Source: Aphrophora alni (lineage: Eukaryota; Arthropoda; Insecta; Hemiptera; Aphrophoridae). From it: DNA of 64,000 nucleotides. The notes beneath the pieces are model-generated. The model saw nothing but the letters and a program-made list of their open reading frames with translations. It searched no databases and was not told the origin of the DNA. This document shows positions 43,850 through 54,413 of the stretch, one piece after another. The stretch covers positions 83,228,890 to 83,292,889 of the forward strand of contig OY740774.1 of assembly GCA_963513935.1 (NCBI GenBank), given 5' to 3'. A program made the translations under genes and the position numbers. Within the stretch, counting starts at the first letter, position 1, and every line of letters begins with the position of its first letter.

Positions 43850-44270
43850 GGCCAATAAAGATTGGTTCCTTTTTTAGCCAAGGGATCTGTCACATGGTTT
43901 CCAAAATGGTTGATGTGTGAGGCGTGTCTTCTTTTCTAAATTCTCCAGTATTCTTATCAGTTCTCTTTCTTCTTCATGAATTGTTTTTTAATGTTTGAAG
44001 TTATAGATTGTATTGCTGATTTGGAATCCACCAAGAGGATAACATTCTTAAATTTGTTAGGTTACATAAGGAGTTGGTTTAAAAGTATGACTTTTGTCTT
44101 TAATTTGTTTTGTTATCTTCGACTGGTGTGTAGTGAGAAAAGAGTGAAGAATACACTACTGCCTCAACATTTCCTGATCTATTCATTAAGGAGCCATCTG
44201 TATAAATGTCTAATCATTCTGCCATTGGATATCTTTCTTTCTTTTTAATATTTCTATTAGGTTTTGATTA
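43850..44270 (-). pseudogene. LINE RNase H domain relic
   Basis: The - strand reads 'YTDGSLMNRSGNVEAVVYS' (the Y-T-D-G-S start of RNase H with first catalytic Asp), 'FSHYTPVEDNKTN', then in another frame 'LKNNS' and 'ELIRILENLEKKTR', in the usual order of LINE RNase H. Stops and frameshifts break it. Confidence 0.6.
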
Positions 44271-45140
44271 ACTAGATAGGTATGATAGTCAAGACAAGGT
44301 TTATCAGTGGTACGACAAACTCTATTTGTATTTTTCTTGTAGTTTAAAGGCGACAAACCTATATTTTAATTAATTTTTAAAGTTTAAAATATTGTATTTA
44401 TAAAAAAATAGTAAAATGAAATATAGATTTTTAATTTCTTCTATGGTTCCAATCTTTAAAAACCTTATGAAATATATTACCATATTATTAAACCCTAACC
44501 TAGATATAATAATACCACTCTAAAAACAAATTGTTTCATATATTCCTCTTCCAAAGAATCTCAAATTACCTTTTATATGTGTTTGATAACATGTTCTTTA
44601 TTTAAATTATTCATTTAAAAATGTTAATAATGCACTACAATAAAAAAGAAAAAGATATTCCAAACTATTACTTAGTCCTTCAAAACCCCACAACTAGACT
44701 TTTTTGATAAGGTCTGACAATATGGTTGACTAGATATCGTACGTAAATCTTGTTTCTGCATAGCGAAATTCAAAAAGCTACATATATTTAGACATATTCA
44801 GCAAAATTTTGTGGTTGGAATTTGTCGTTCATGTTGGGAATATTACGGTGTGTTTTAGAGAACATTGCAGCAAGCGTGCTTCATGAGAACCCATAAAAGG
44901 GTCTATTAATATTGTGTTAGTTTATCAGCAACTTTTTATGGTCTGGTGGTTTAAAACTCTTTCATAATCTATAGACTCATCAAAAAACAGTTCCATCAGA
45001 AGTTATTTAAAAATTTAATTTCCACTTCTACTGTAACCCTAAAGTTGTTTTCGAACTATTTCCCCCTGCCCCCCCCAGAATTTGTCAGGGGGAACAGTAT
45101 TTGAACAGGGGGAACAAACCCCCCAGAATTTTTTTAATCC
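44271..45140. other. Intergenic, no gene recognised
   Basis: AT-rich, with C- and G-rich short runs at 45063-45125 (aggggga/cccccca motifs). Confidence 0.4.
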
Positions 45141-45141
45141 T

Positions 45142-45243
45142 TACAGTGGTTGCACTCAAATTACTCATTATTTTTTGTTCAAAAACAAAATATACAGTGG
45201 TTGCACTCAAACTACTCATTATTTTTTGTTCAAAAACAAAATA
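45142..45243. repeat. Two-copy tandem repeat, period 51 bp
   Basis: Two nearly identical units beginning 'tacagtggttgcactcaaa' at 45142 and 45193, each ending with 'ttgttcaaaaacaaaata'. Confidence 0.85.
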
Positions 45244-46895
45244 AATATTGGGTTTGATTTAAAGGTATTTTTAATTCATTAAAAATTGTATTGTTTAGTA
45301 AAATTTAAAAAAATAATTATTCCTATCTTTTTTATTTATAAAATTATAACATTTATTTTAAGAATGTAACAAAGATTACATATATTAAAGAATATATCTT
45401 GCATTAGTTACCTATATTTAAATAACAGTTATAAAATTAAACACTTATAAATCAAAATAATAAAGCACAAACGACGTATAAACAGTCGATCATTTTAAAT
45501 ATCTTTTGCTAACCGAGTACTGTAATTTAAATAGAGCTGTAATTTTCTTGTACAGTCATGAAAAAAGATGCGCTCTTGCAGCTGCAGTGATCTCTTTGTT
45601 AATAAAACAATTCCAAAGGCAAGTGCCTGCAATTAAAATGTAGACAGAAAGCATGTACTGTGGAAGGTGTTTACTATCGAAAAGTATTCCAAAATAACTG
45701 TTTTATAGATTTGTGGTATAAAATTAATATTAATTATGCCATTTGTCTGGGCCGTATAGTTGCGACTTTACTGTATATTAGTATACACTCAGTGTATTTC
45801 AATTCAGAGATTAAAGTAAAACACATTACTCGTGTGTTATTACTGGTAAACTATACCAATTCAAATAATTTCACTTTCTTAAAGCTGTTTTGCTAGGCCA
45901 CTGTTGTCTAGAGATTGTAACATCTTAATATTCTACTATTGATAAGTCTTTCCTCATACTTTCTAGTGTGTCGTTTGATTTCGTCAGTCCTCGTCGCTAT
46001 ATCATGAACTCTTTCCATATAAGAGTTATCTATATCACGGTGCACTAACAATATTTTTATTCTGAAACCTAGGTTATTAAAATATTATTTCCATAGTTGC
46101 ACTAGTATTTTTCTTAAGTTAAAAAATTGTCTTTTACTGAAAGAACCAAATCTAATACTAATATAAACACCTAATTCGTGTTTTAAATCTAAATTTAGGA
46201 GGTTTATAAATTCTAAAGTTTACAGGTTTTAAAAATTATTTGATCATTTCGCTGATCTCATTTGTGGATGTTTAGGCCTACAATGAACACGGGTTCATTT
46301 CTTCATCTTCAGATTAATTTCTCCAATTTCATTTCAAATTCATTTACTTCAATAATTAATTAATATCTGATACATTTTGATAAAATATTGTTTTCCTACA
46401 CTAAATCGTACATTTGGTCGTGACACGTAATATTTCTATGAGAAAAATTTCATCTTGTTTTTTAAAGGCGAAAAACCACTCGGTCATCTATCGCATTATA
46501 AAATAAAGACTCTTAGTCCTCGAATACTCTAATAGCACCAAGGTCAAGATGAAAGAAACAGATCTAACCCAAGACTACACGAAAAAGGTGTAGATCCAAC
46601 TAGATCACTTGAGATTGCTCAGCCCGTAGTCACTAAAGTGAAACTCTAAGGGTTCTGTAGGAAATAACTGCCATGTTTTTTACATTGTGTATGGAGGAGT
46701 TTAAAATAAATAAATATTAAATAGATCGTAAATAGTATAAAGATGTAGAACATATGAACTAATTTACCAGTGCACATATTTTAATAATAATCCAACAAAT
46801 AATAAAGATATTTAGTTTTAAAGACAAACTACGATTTAGACAGGAAAGAGTTAACATCTTTCAATTGAAAACATTTGGTTAAATTTTTTACTGAT
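45244..46895. other. Intergenic, no gene recognised
   Basis: AT-rich sequence before the minisatellite. A 78-codon open frame at 45660-45896 shows no recognisable motif. Confidence 0.4.
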
Positions 46896-47896
46896 TTGTA
46901 AACCACTCAGCTGTCATGGTCTCTCTTAGGAACGTGTTGGGAAGACAGTTGAACTACTGTTTACAGATGTTCGTATATCTTACAAGCTAAAAACAACTGT
47001 TTTGTAAACCACTTTGCTGTCATGGTCTCTCTTAAGAACTTGTTGTGTGGACAGTTGAACTACTGTTTACAGATGTTCACACATCTTACGAGCAAAAACA
47101 ACTTTTGTAAACCACTTCGCTATCATGGTCTCTCTTAAGAACTTGTTGTGTGGAAAGTTGAACTACTGTTTACAGATGTTTGCACATCTTACGAGCAAAA
47201 ACAACTTTGGTAAACCACTTGGCTGTCATGGTCTCTCTTAAGAACTTGTTATGTGGACAGTTGAACTACTGTTTACAGATGTTTACACATCTTACGAGCT
47301 AAAAACAACTGTTTTGTAAACCACTTTGCTGCCATGGTCTCTCTTAAGAACTTGTTGTGTGAACAGTTGAACTACTGTTTACAGATGTTCGCACATCTTA
47401 CATCTTAAGAGTTAAAAACAACTGTTTTGTAAACCACTTGGCTGTCATGGTCTCTCTTGAGAACTTGTGTGGACATTTGAAATACTGTTTACAGATGTTC
47501 GCACATCTTACAAGCTAAAAACAACTGTTTTGTAAACCCCTCGGCTGTCATGGTCTCTCTTAAGAACTTGTTACGTGGACAGTTGAACTACTGTTTACAG
47601 ATGTTTGCACATCTTACGAGCTAAAAACAACTGTTTTGTAAACCACTTTGCTGCCATGGACTCTCTTAAGAACTTGTTGTGTGAACAGTTGAACTACTGT
47701 TTACAGATGTTCGCACATCTTACATCTTAAGAGTTAAAAACAACTGTTTTGTAAACCACTTGGCTGTCATGGTCTCTCTTGAGAACTTGTGTGGACATTT
47801 GAAATACTGTTTACAGATGTTCGCACATCTTACAAGCTAAAAACAACTGTTTTGTAAACCCCCTCGGCTGTCATGGTCTCTCTTAAGAACTCGTTA
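46896..47896. repeat. Minisatellite, 10 units of ~105 bp with a 322-bp higher-order period
   Basis: The core 'tcatggtctctctta' (with variants) recurs ten times, its CATGG at 46915, 47021, 47124, 47228, 47333, 47446, 47549, 47655, 47768 and 47872 (spacing 103-113). Units also share 'ttgtaaacc', 'ctgtttacagatgtt' and 'cacatctta'. Units 5-6-7 recur as 8-9-10, including the unit with 'cttacatcttaagagtt' and the one with 'cttgtgtggacatttgaaat'. Confidence 0.95.
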
Positions 47897-48391
47897 TAAA
47901 AACATTTCTGACAATTTTGATCATTTTTTCTTTCTTGCATGCTCCCAAATACAGCAACTCAACATCACAATGATAAAGATCCATCTGAGGAATATAATTA
48001 TTACTTTGTGTTTTTGACCACAAATGAATTTATTAAACTTTTGAATGATTGAAATTTTTTCTGTTAAGTTAAAGTTGGGTTTAACTGTTCGTTAGTGCTA
48101 ATAGAAGTTGATAAGCAATATAAAATATTTAACATAGTTATAAGATGCTTGTTAAATAGTTACCTTACATTAAAGTATCTTGTCAGCCACAAATTTTGAT
48201 ATACCTTAAATCATTACCTTTTAAAGGAAACAATCTAAACCAGTGAGTGGCATTTCTGATAGTAATTAGTTGAACATTATATCATGTTCAACAGAGAATG
48301 TATTAACTTGACATTTTTGCTCCAACTTTGTATCTAATTATGATTTACAAATTATAATATATTTATTATATAAGTCTAATATTGGAACAAA

Positions 48392-49456
48392 TTAACCCTT
48401 TCGCTGGCAATGCATTATCAACTGTGTATACGAGAATGGGCAAGCCTTTTTTTTACCAAATACAACACCTTTACAAAAAAATTTGTCAAAATTTCAATTT
48501 TATATAGAATTTAGTGAAAATAATGTCACTTACCAAGTACACTCTGGAGAATCACATGGTGTTCAAGTTTTTTTAATTGTTAAATTTATAAATGTTGAAA
48601 AAAAATATTTTCTAAAAAATGAATAACAAAAAACTCAAAAATTCTCAATTTGAACTAATTTAACACCATAAATTTATGTTATGAATTTTTGTTGTTGTAT
48701 ATGTCTTAAAGAGTCCAATTAATTTCAAACAATTTTTTAAAAAAATCTTTAAAATTGGTTAATATTTGCAATTTTTATATTAGTTTTTATAAAATGTGTC
48801 AGCACTTGTGTTTTGGAAAGCATTCCTGGTGTAGGCCCTTGGTACATCTGCAACAAACCGTTCTAGATCTTCGTTTCCTTCCTTCTGCAGTACAAACACA
48901 GCATTGTTTACATTATCACTATCAATAATAAGTTCATCACCAGTTTCACTGTCCGAATCAAAAGATAAATCACTTTCACTGTCTTCATCCAAATATTTGT
49001 CAATATCTGAAGTGTTAACACTAGGCCCTGCCATTAGCTTGTAACGTAACCAACAACACAAATATTTAAAAAATACGCTAAACTAATATGAAAAAATAAT
49101 AGAACTGAGTAAAGTAAACGATGTAAACATAATAAGTAACTAAGAAACTAATTTAACTGTTTAAAATAAACACACAACTTAAGACCACTAACAAACAATG
49201 ACGCTGCAATAAACATAACCTCCATAACCAAATGCAATTGGCTGTGAGCTTTGTAGATCGACTTCAACTTTAAAATATCGATATAAATCGATGTTGAAAT
49301 ATTCCTTTATTGTTTATGAATAGAACCACATAACATAGAGCGCGATCTGTTAGCTAATACTTAAACTACGTGCAGTTTTAAAGGGTACCGATAGATAGTT
49401 ACTCTGCCCGTTTTAGCAAGTATACTAATAGATCGTTACCTTGCCCGCGAAACATA
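48392..49456. mobile_element. piggyBac-like element remnant
   Basis: The left end is TTAA followed by CCCTTTCGCTGGCAATGC. The right end at about 49404-49456 carries an imperfect ~50-bp inverted counterpart, sharing TGCCC, TATAC, GAT and TTGCC-GCGAAA in order. TTAA targets and C-runs at the tip are typical of piggyBac. Inside is a 93-codon acidic ORF on the -. The right tip has decayed (no TTAA). Within the right end a 35-bp motif is repeated ('gatagttactctgcccg', 'gatcgttaccttgcccg'). Confidence 0.55.
48780..49031 (-). pseudogene. Truncated ORF with acidic N-terminus (piggyBac transposase-like)
   Basis: From the internal Met (MAGPS, 49031) there are 84 residues. The stretch IDKYLDEDSESDLSFDSDSE is acidic and Ser-rich, followed by LIIDSDNVNN. 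piggyBac-type transposases often have an acidic N-terminus, but no catalytic domain follows, and the assignment rests mainly on the surrounding TTAA and inverted ends. The frame also extends 10 codons upstream. Function unknown. Confidence 0.4.
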
Positions 49457-50064
49457 TTGAAAAGTGTAAGATTTATTCACTTGCATTTATGTTTTAACAA
49501 ACTTACTAAATTGCATTATTGTTTTTTTAAATAAATATTCTCGAAATTTTAACCCTCTCCTCTCATACTATTTAGATAGATCAAAAATCTAAATTAGTAT
49601 TTTTTTTTATTATATAAACTTCAATCATACTGAGGTTGGAAGGCTGATGCTGGAAAAAGAAAGACATATTTTCCCCGTATGAATACAACAAATAATGAAT
49701 AAGCACTCTTGCAAGAGGTCCTCTAGTTTATTTATAATAATGGCATCTAACACCTAGCTTAAAACAAATACCTAATAAAATTAATAACAATGTACATACA
49801 AAAATAACATTCCTTACAAACCTAGAAATAGGTCTACATGGTGCATTTTTAATTTATACAAGATGGATCTATCCACCTGCTCTGTTTTTTGAATTTTTTC
49901 CATTAGTCCCAAACATGCATTGAAGCAAGGTATAAAAAGTTATAGATTCAGTTACATTGCGATTGCCACATCTAATTGTCATGTGGGATAACTTTACAAG
50001 AACAGAACCAACGACAACAATGCAATATATAAAATAATTTATCTTTACCTAACTTGTTTTTTTT

Positions 50065-50096
<32 letters not shown>

Positions 50097-51893
50097 TTTA
50101 TCAAAGACAGATAGGTTAGATAAGGATCTATTAAATTATCGAAACTGTCATATTTTAATAGAAACTGTAAAACTCTTATGATGTTAAATGAACATGTGTA
50201 GTTGGGGACTAACTGAAAAGATCCCTGTTTTTAATTCTTGTAAGATTGATAAATCTTAGGGATAAAAATTTAGAATTTTATAAATAGAGAAAGTATTTTT
50301 GTGTGTTTAAAATTATAACAGAATATCTAATGATGTAAAAGGTCGAATCAATTTTAGATTATAAAATTACTAATCCAATTGTTAATACAATAACCGTTGA
50401 AAAGAATAAGCTAGTTCTTAAAAACAAATATAACTAAAATTAGTAATATTTAAGAATATTTTTTAAACCCTCTCTGTTGGGTCATGTGGGATCTTCCTAC
50501 CTACAAACAAAAGAGCACTTGTCTCATCCCAAATCTATCTGTTATCCTCGTGAGCCTCGCCAAGTTCAGGATGTCTACTTTGTAGATCCCTATCAGTTCT
50601 ACAGCTCTGAACAATTTCTAACAAATTAAATATACTCGTAACTGGAAGATGTTTTCTTTTATCACATGTATTGTTATCTAGAGAAAGTTACATGATGGTT
50701 ATAAAATCAATGTTAAGTTTCTGGAGATATATTTGTTTTGAGATGGACTAAGTCAAAAAAAGGAATTTTGGAATGTTGATTGTCATGTATGCAGTGCTTT
50801 ACAGCCCAAACATGTGCATCAATTTTACTTAAATTTGAGGATAACTGGCACTTGGGAAAAAAAAAAAAAATAAAAAATAAAAAATAATAAGATTTTGCTC
50901 GAATGAACATCTCGAGGACCAACAAAAGATATCGCTCCAAAAATGCCAGTTTGTGAGTTATCGATAAAATTTAAAAAAGTTATGGGGCTGTTAAATATAT
51001 ATATATAATTTGGTATTCATTAAAAAAAATAAATAAATAACCTTAACTGTCGTCAAAAGCTCGATTTCAATTAAATACATTCAGCTGAAAACGTCCTCAG
51101 TTTAGGCCCTTATTTTAATTTTTTTTTTCAAATACTGTGTCCATGGTTTATTTTCACTTTTGAGTGACAATTATTGAAATGATATTTTTGATCATTTTAA
51201 TTTTGTTTTGGTGATGGGCGAGTGGGGAAAGTTCAGGGAATGATTTTGGATCATTTATTGTTCATACTTTGGTTAATTTTTGTTTTTTTATAAAATAAGG
51301 CTAGCAATATCGTTCAGGTGTAATATTTTTCGGTTTATTAAGAGATTTTTTTTAAATGGTAAACAATGAGCATTAAATTGTTCTGAAATAATTTTGTCAT
51401 TACTAAGTTTTTAAAATCTATGTGTTATGAGATAATTCATTCTATACAGATGAATTAAATAGATGCACCCGTTAGACCTATTGGCCGATATAGATTATAG
51501 TTGGGGCAATTATGGTCACTCAATATTTTCACTATGTTATTGAGCTATTAGAGTCCATGCAACTTAGGGTAGCGTTGTTTATTGAAGCACACCCTCTAAC
51601 ACTCAAGGCCGTTATATATCGAAACTAAAAACATCACACTTTTCTTACTTCCAAACGAATTCCTGGAAATGACAAAATATAATGTTTTGAATTAGCTTGC
51701 TTTTTGCTTTTATGCATTATCCTTTGTTCAGTGAAAAGGTTTTGAAAAAAAAAGTTAGTGTTCGGGAAATGAGTGTTTGCCTACTGTTTTCAGAAGTTTA
51801 GAATGGTCCGCTAAATTAAGAATCTTCTAATTGAGGTAAGAAGTAATCACACCCCAAACATCCATATTGGATGGACTAGGTGAGGTTTATATA
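49457..51893. other. Intergenic, no gene recognised
   Basis: AT-rich. It includes a poly-T tract of about 43 bases (50057-50099, one C) that could be the tail of a minus-strand retroposed sequence, and A-rich runs near 50860-50885. Confidence 0.4.
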
Positions 51894-52676
51894 CAGTAGA
51901 CACTCTTTTAACTGGCACTTTGGGACCACGGCCATGCCGGATAACCGATTTTGCTGGATAATGGAGCATATCTAGTTTTTAAAGGGGATACACAAGAAAA
52001 TTAACTCTATACAGACCCAAATGATCGAAACGCATATTTGACATAACAAGGTTATGAAGAAAAACAGAGTACAAAATTCTGAACATTCCTTTAATTTAGT
52101 ATAAAAGTGCTAAATGACGAAAAAATTAATTGTACATTACAGTTTGTACATAAAATCAAATCAAATATCATATGTACTGTACATTATGTTTAGTTAAGGT
52201 TGTACACAGTATGTACTGTAAACTGGTCTTACGAACGAAAATAAACATGTATGTTAAAAAAAGTCTCTGATGTCACGTTGCTTTCGTGATTGGATTTCTT
52301 CTTCAAAAACTCGTTTCGGATTAAATACAAATTTATAAGTTCTGTGGAGTTGTAGCTTTTATTGGATTCAGCAAATGTTATAAATGTATTTAATGTAGCT
52401 TCTTTCCACGAGACTTTAGGTGCATGAGACTGTGCTGACAGTTACATCACAGTACTGCACTGTACAGTACTGTAGTATAGTATCATGTCAGGCGCAGACA
52501 AACACTCGATGACTAAGAAAACGGCGCGGGCAGCCCACTGCACTGGCGGGAAATGTCAGTCGAGGCCTGTGAGCCGCCCGAACATAACCGGAAAAAACCG
52601 ACCGTGAGTGGCTCGGCTGATGCCGCTTAGTAGAACGTGCCGGTTGTTAGAATGCCGGATAAAAGAGTGTCTACTC
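51894..52676. mobile_element. pogo/Tigger deletion derivative, 783 bp
   Basis: Flanked by TA (51892-51893 and 52677-52678). Terminal repeats: left CAGTAGACACTCTTTTAACT, right (reverse strand) GAGTAGACACTCTTTTATCC. The left part still encodes the C-terminal end of a Tigger/jerky-type transposase on the -. The right part is the GC-rich 5' leader. An internal deletion has joined the leader straight to the transposase end, the usual form of non-autonomous pogo elements. Confidence 0.85.
52268..52440 (-). pseudogene. Transposase C-terminal fragment inside the pogo derivative
   Basis: The - strand reads SHAPKVSWKEATLNTFITFA, then ESNKSYNSTELINLYLIRNE and FLKKKSNHES, a good match in order to the end of jerky/Tigger-like transposases. 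It runs without a stop for about 55 codons, so the parent was active not long ago. Confidence 0.65.
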
Positions 52677-52678
52677 TA

Positions 52679-53440
52679 ATAAGTATTTCAATTACTTTAA
52701 TTCTATTAACCTGAAAATATTGAATCTGTTCTGAAATAATATCTAAAATTGACTGCCCTAACTATGATTTAACATACAACAAATTGTTATTCATATGAAT
52801 TAACAAATAAAATGTACTGTAGGACAAAAAATGGACTACAATTGAATTTTTTTAATATATATTTTAAATAAAAACATATCACACTGTTAATATACCACAG
52901 AGAAAAAAAGACATTGTTTTTGTTATTAAATCATTATTATGGCAAAGAATACTCAGTTGTTATTACTTTAAAATACAAACAATATAATATTATAACTTAT
53001 TTTTATAATAATTCTGTTTGATCTAAGTTTGTATGGTATAATAGAATTTATGTGTATATTAGATTTATTTTAACCTGTTTTGCAATGCCAAATTACGTAA
53101 ATATTTTGTCAAAGGACAGTGTAAAGACTTTTACTTAGATACTTTAGAAAATTAGCTTTAAGTTTGTGTGAAACAATAAAATTATATATAAATATATATG
53201 AATATCTAAGAAATGTATTATGTGCACAAAATTTATTTGAATATGTTTTGTTTGTAAAATGTTTTGTAATTGTAATGTATTGCCATTGTATTCTGTTTTA
53301 TGCTACCAGGGAATTACTACACATCAAATAAATACAATCGTAAATTAAATACAAACATTTGATTTGTCTATTTGGATCCTTCTTGTTTCATCCTATACAA
53401 ACAAATGTACATAACTATCAACATTACACATAAACTGACG
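52679..53440. other. Intergenic, no gene recognised
   Basis: AT-rich flank of the satellite region. Confidence 0.4.
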
Positions 53441-53951
53441 AAAAATATCCACATTTCTAAAACTAATGAAAGAGGTGTAAAAAGATGTACAATTAAAGAA
53501 CAAAGCCTGAAAAATGTCAATGGGTTTAAAAGAAATTGAAGTACAAAGGTTTTTTTAAAAAAAGAAACAAAATTTTTAGAACCAATGATATAAAAGATGC
53601 AGAATTAATAGAAGAATAATCCCTGGGAATATCACTTTGAAATCCAAAAGTATTTAAAAAAAAAAAAAAAGTCCAATTAGCTCTGATTTTTTCGAATGTA
53701 AAATATCTCACATAGTTTGAAAAATCGTAAGGGGGTAGGTACACTTAAATATTTTAAGATTGAAAAATGAGTTTTTGATTTTTGTATGTTTATTTATCTT
53801 AATTTGAGAAAATAGCCAATTTTCAAACTTTGAAAAATTGTAAAGGGGTCCCGGGCAAAAGCCGAAAAGTGAGTTTTTGATTTTTGAATGTTTCTAGAGC
53901 TTATTGGAAGGAAATTTTAACATTTCACTTTGTCATCTCAAATGGTTTAAG
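53440..53951. repeat. Diverged satellite units at the array edge
   Basis: Shares in order with the main monomer 'agatgcagaatt', 'atcactttgaaatc', 'aatatctc...atagttt', 'agccaattttcaaacttt', 'gagtttttgatttttg' and 'tctcaaatggtttaa', with many changes and gaps. This is the expected decay at the border of a tandem array. Confidence 0.75.
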
Positions 53952-54413
53952 CATGGGCGTCATCACCAGTTCATTATTGGGGGGGACATATGCCAGGGGT
54001 CTGGTGGTATGGAAATTTTTTTAAATTAAACTTCTCAAAACATCGTTTTTATGTATTTATTTTAATATTTTGTCAGCAAATGAAGTACACTAAAACAATA
54101 AATCTAATTATTATAACTTTTTTAAGCCGAGTGGAGAAACAAACCTTCTGTGCAATGAGTCAAATCAGATTCAAGATGAGACTACGATACTTAAAACCGA
54201 CAAACTAACTACCAACATACTGGGCTTTATTGCATACAACTATTCAAAATTAATTCTATTTGTGTTTGTAACAGGAATTTAATGTTAAAAATCCTAGTAA
54301 AGACAAAGCCCGATGTTTACCTTTTAAGTAAATCATTCGTTTTTAGCAAAAATATTTTTACATCTCAAATATTGGGGGGGGGGGGACGCGTCCCCCCGGC
54401 GATGACGCCCATG
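53952..54413. mobile_element. hAT-like MITE, 462 bp, inserted in the satellite
   Basis: Perfect 8-bp duplication GGTTTAAG (53944-53951 and 54414-54421). Ends CATGGGCGTCATC and GATGACGCCCATG are exact inverted repeats of 13 bp. The interior has G- and C-runs near the ends and no transposase. Removing it joins '...ctcaaatggtttaag' to 'agttattgc', the normal satellite sequence. Confidence 0.88.
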
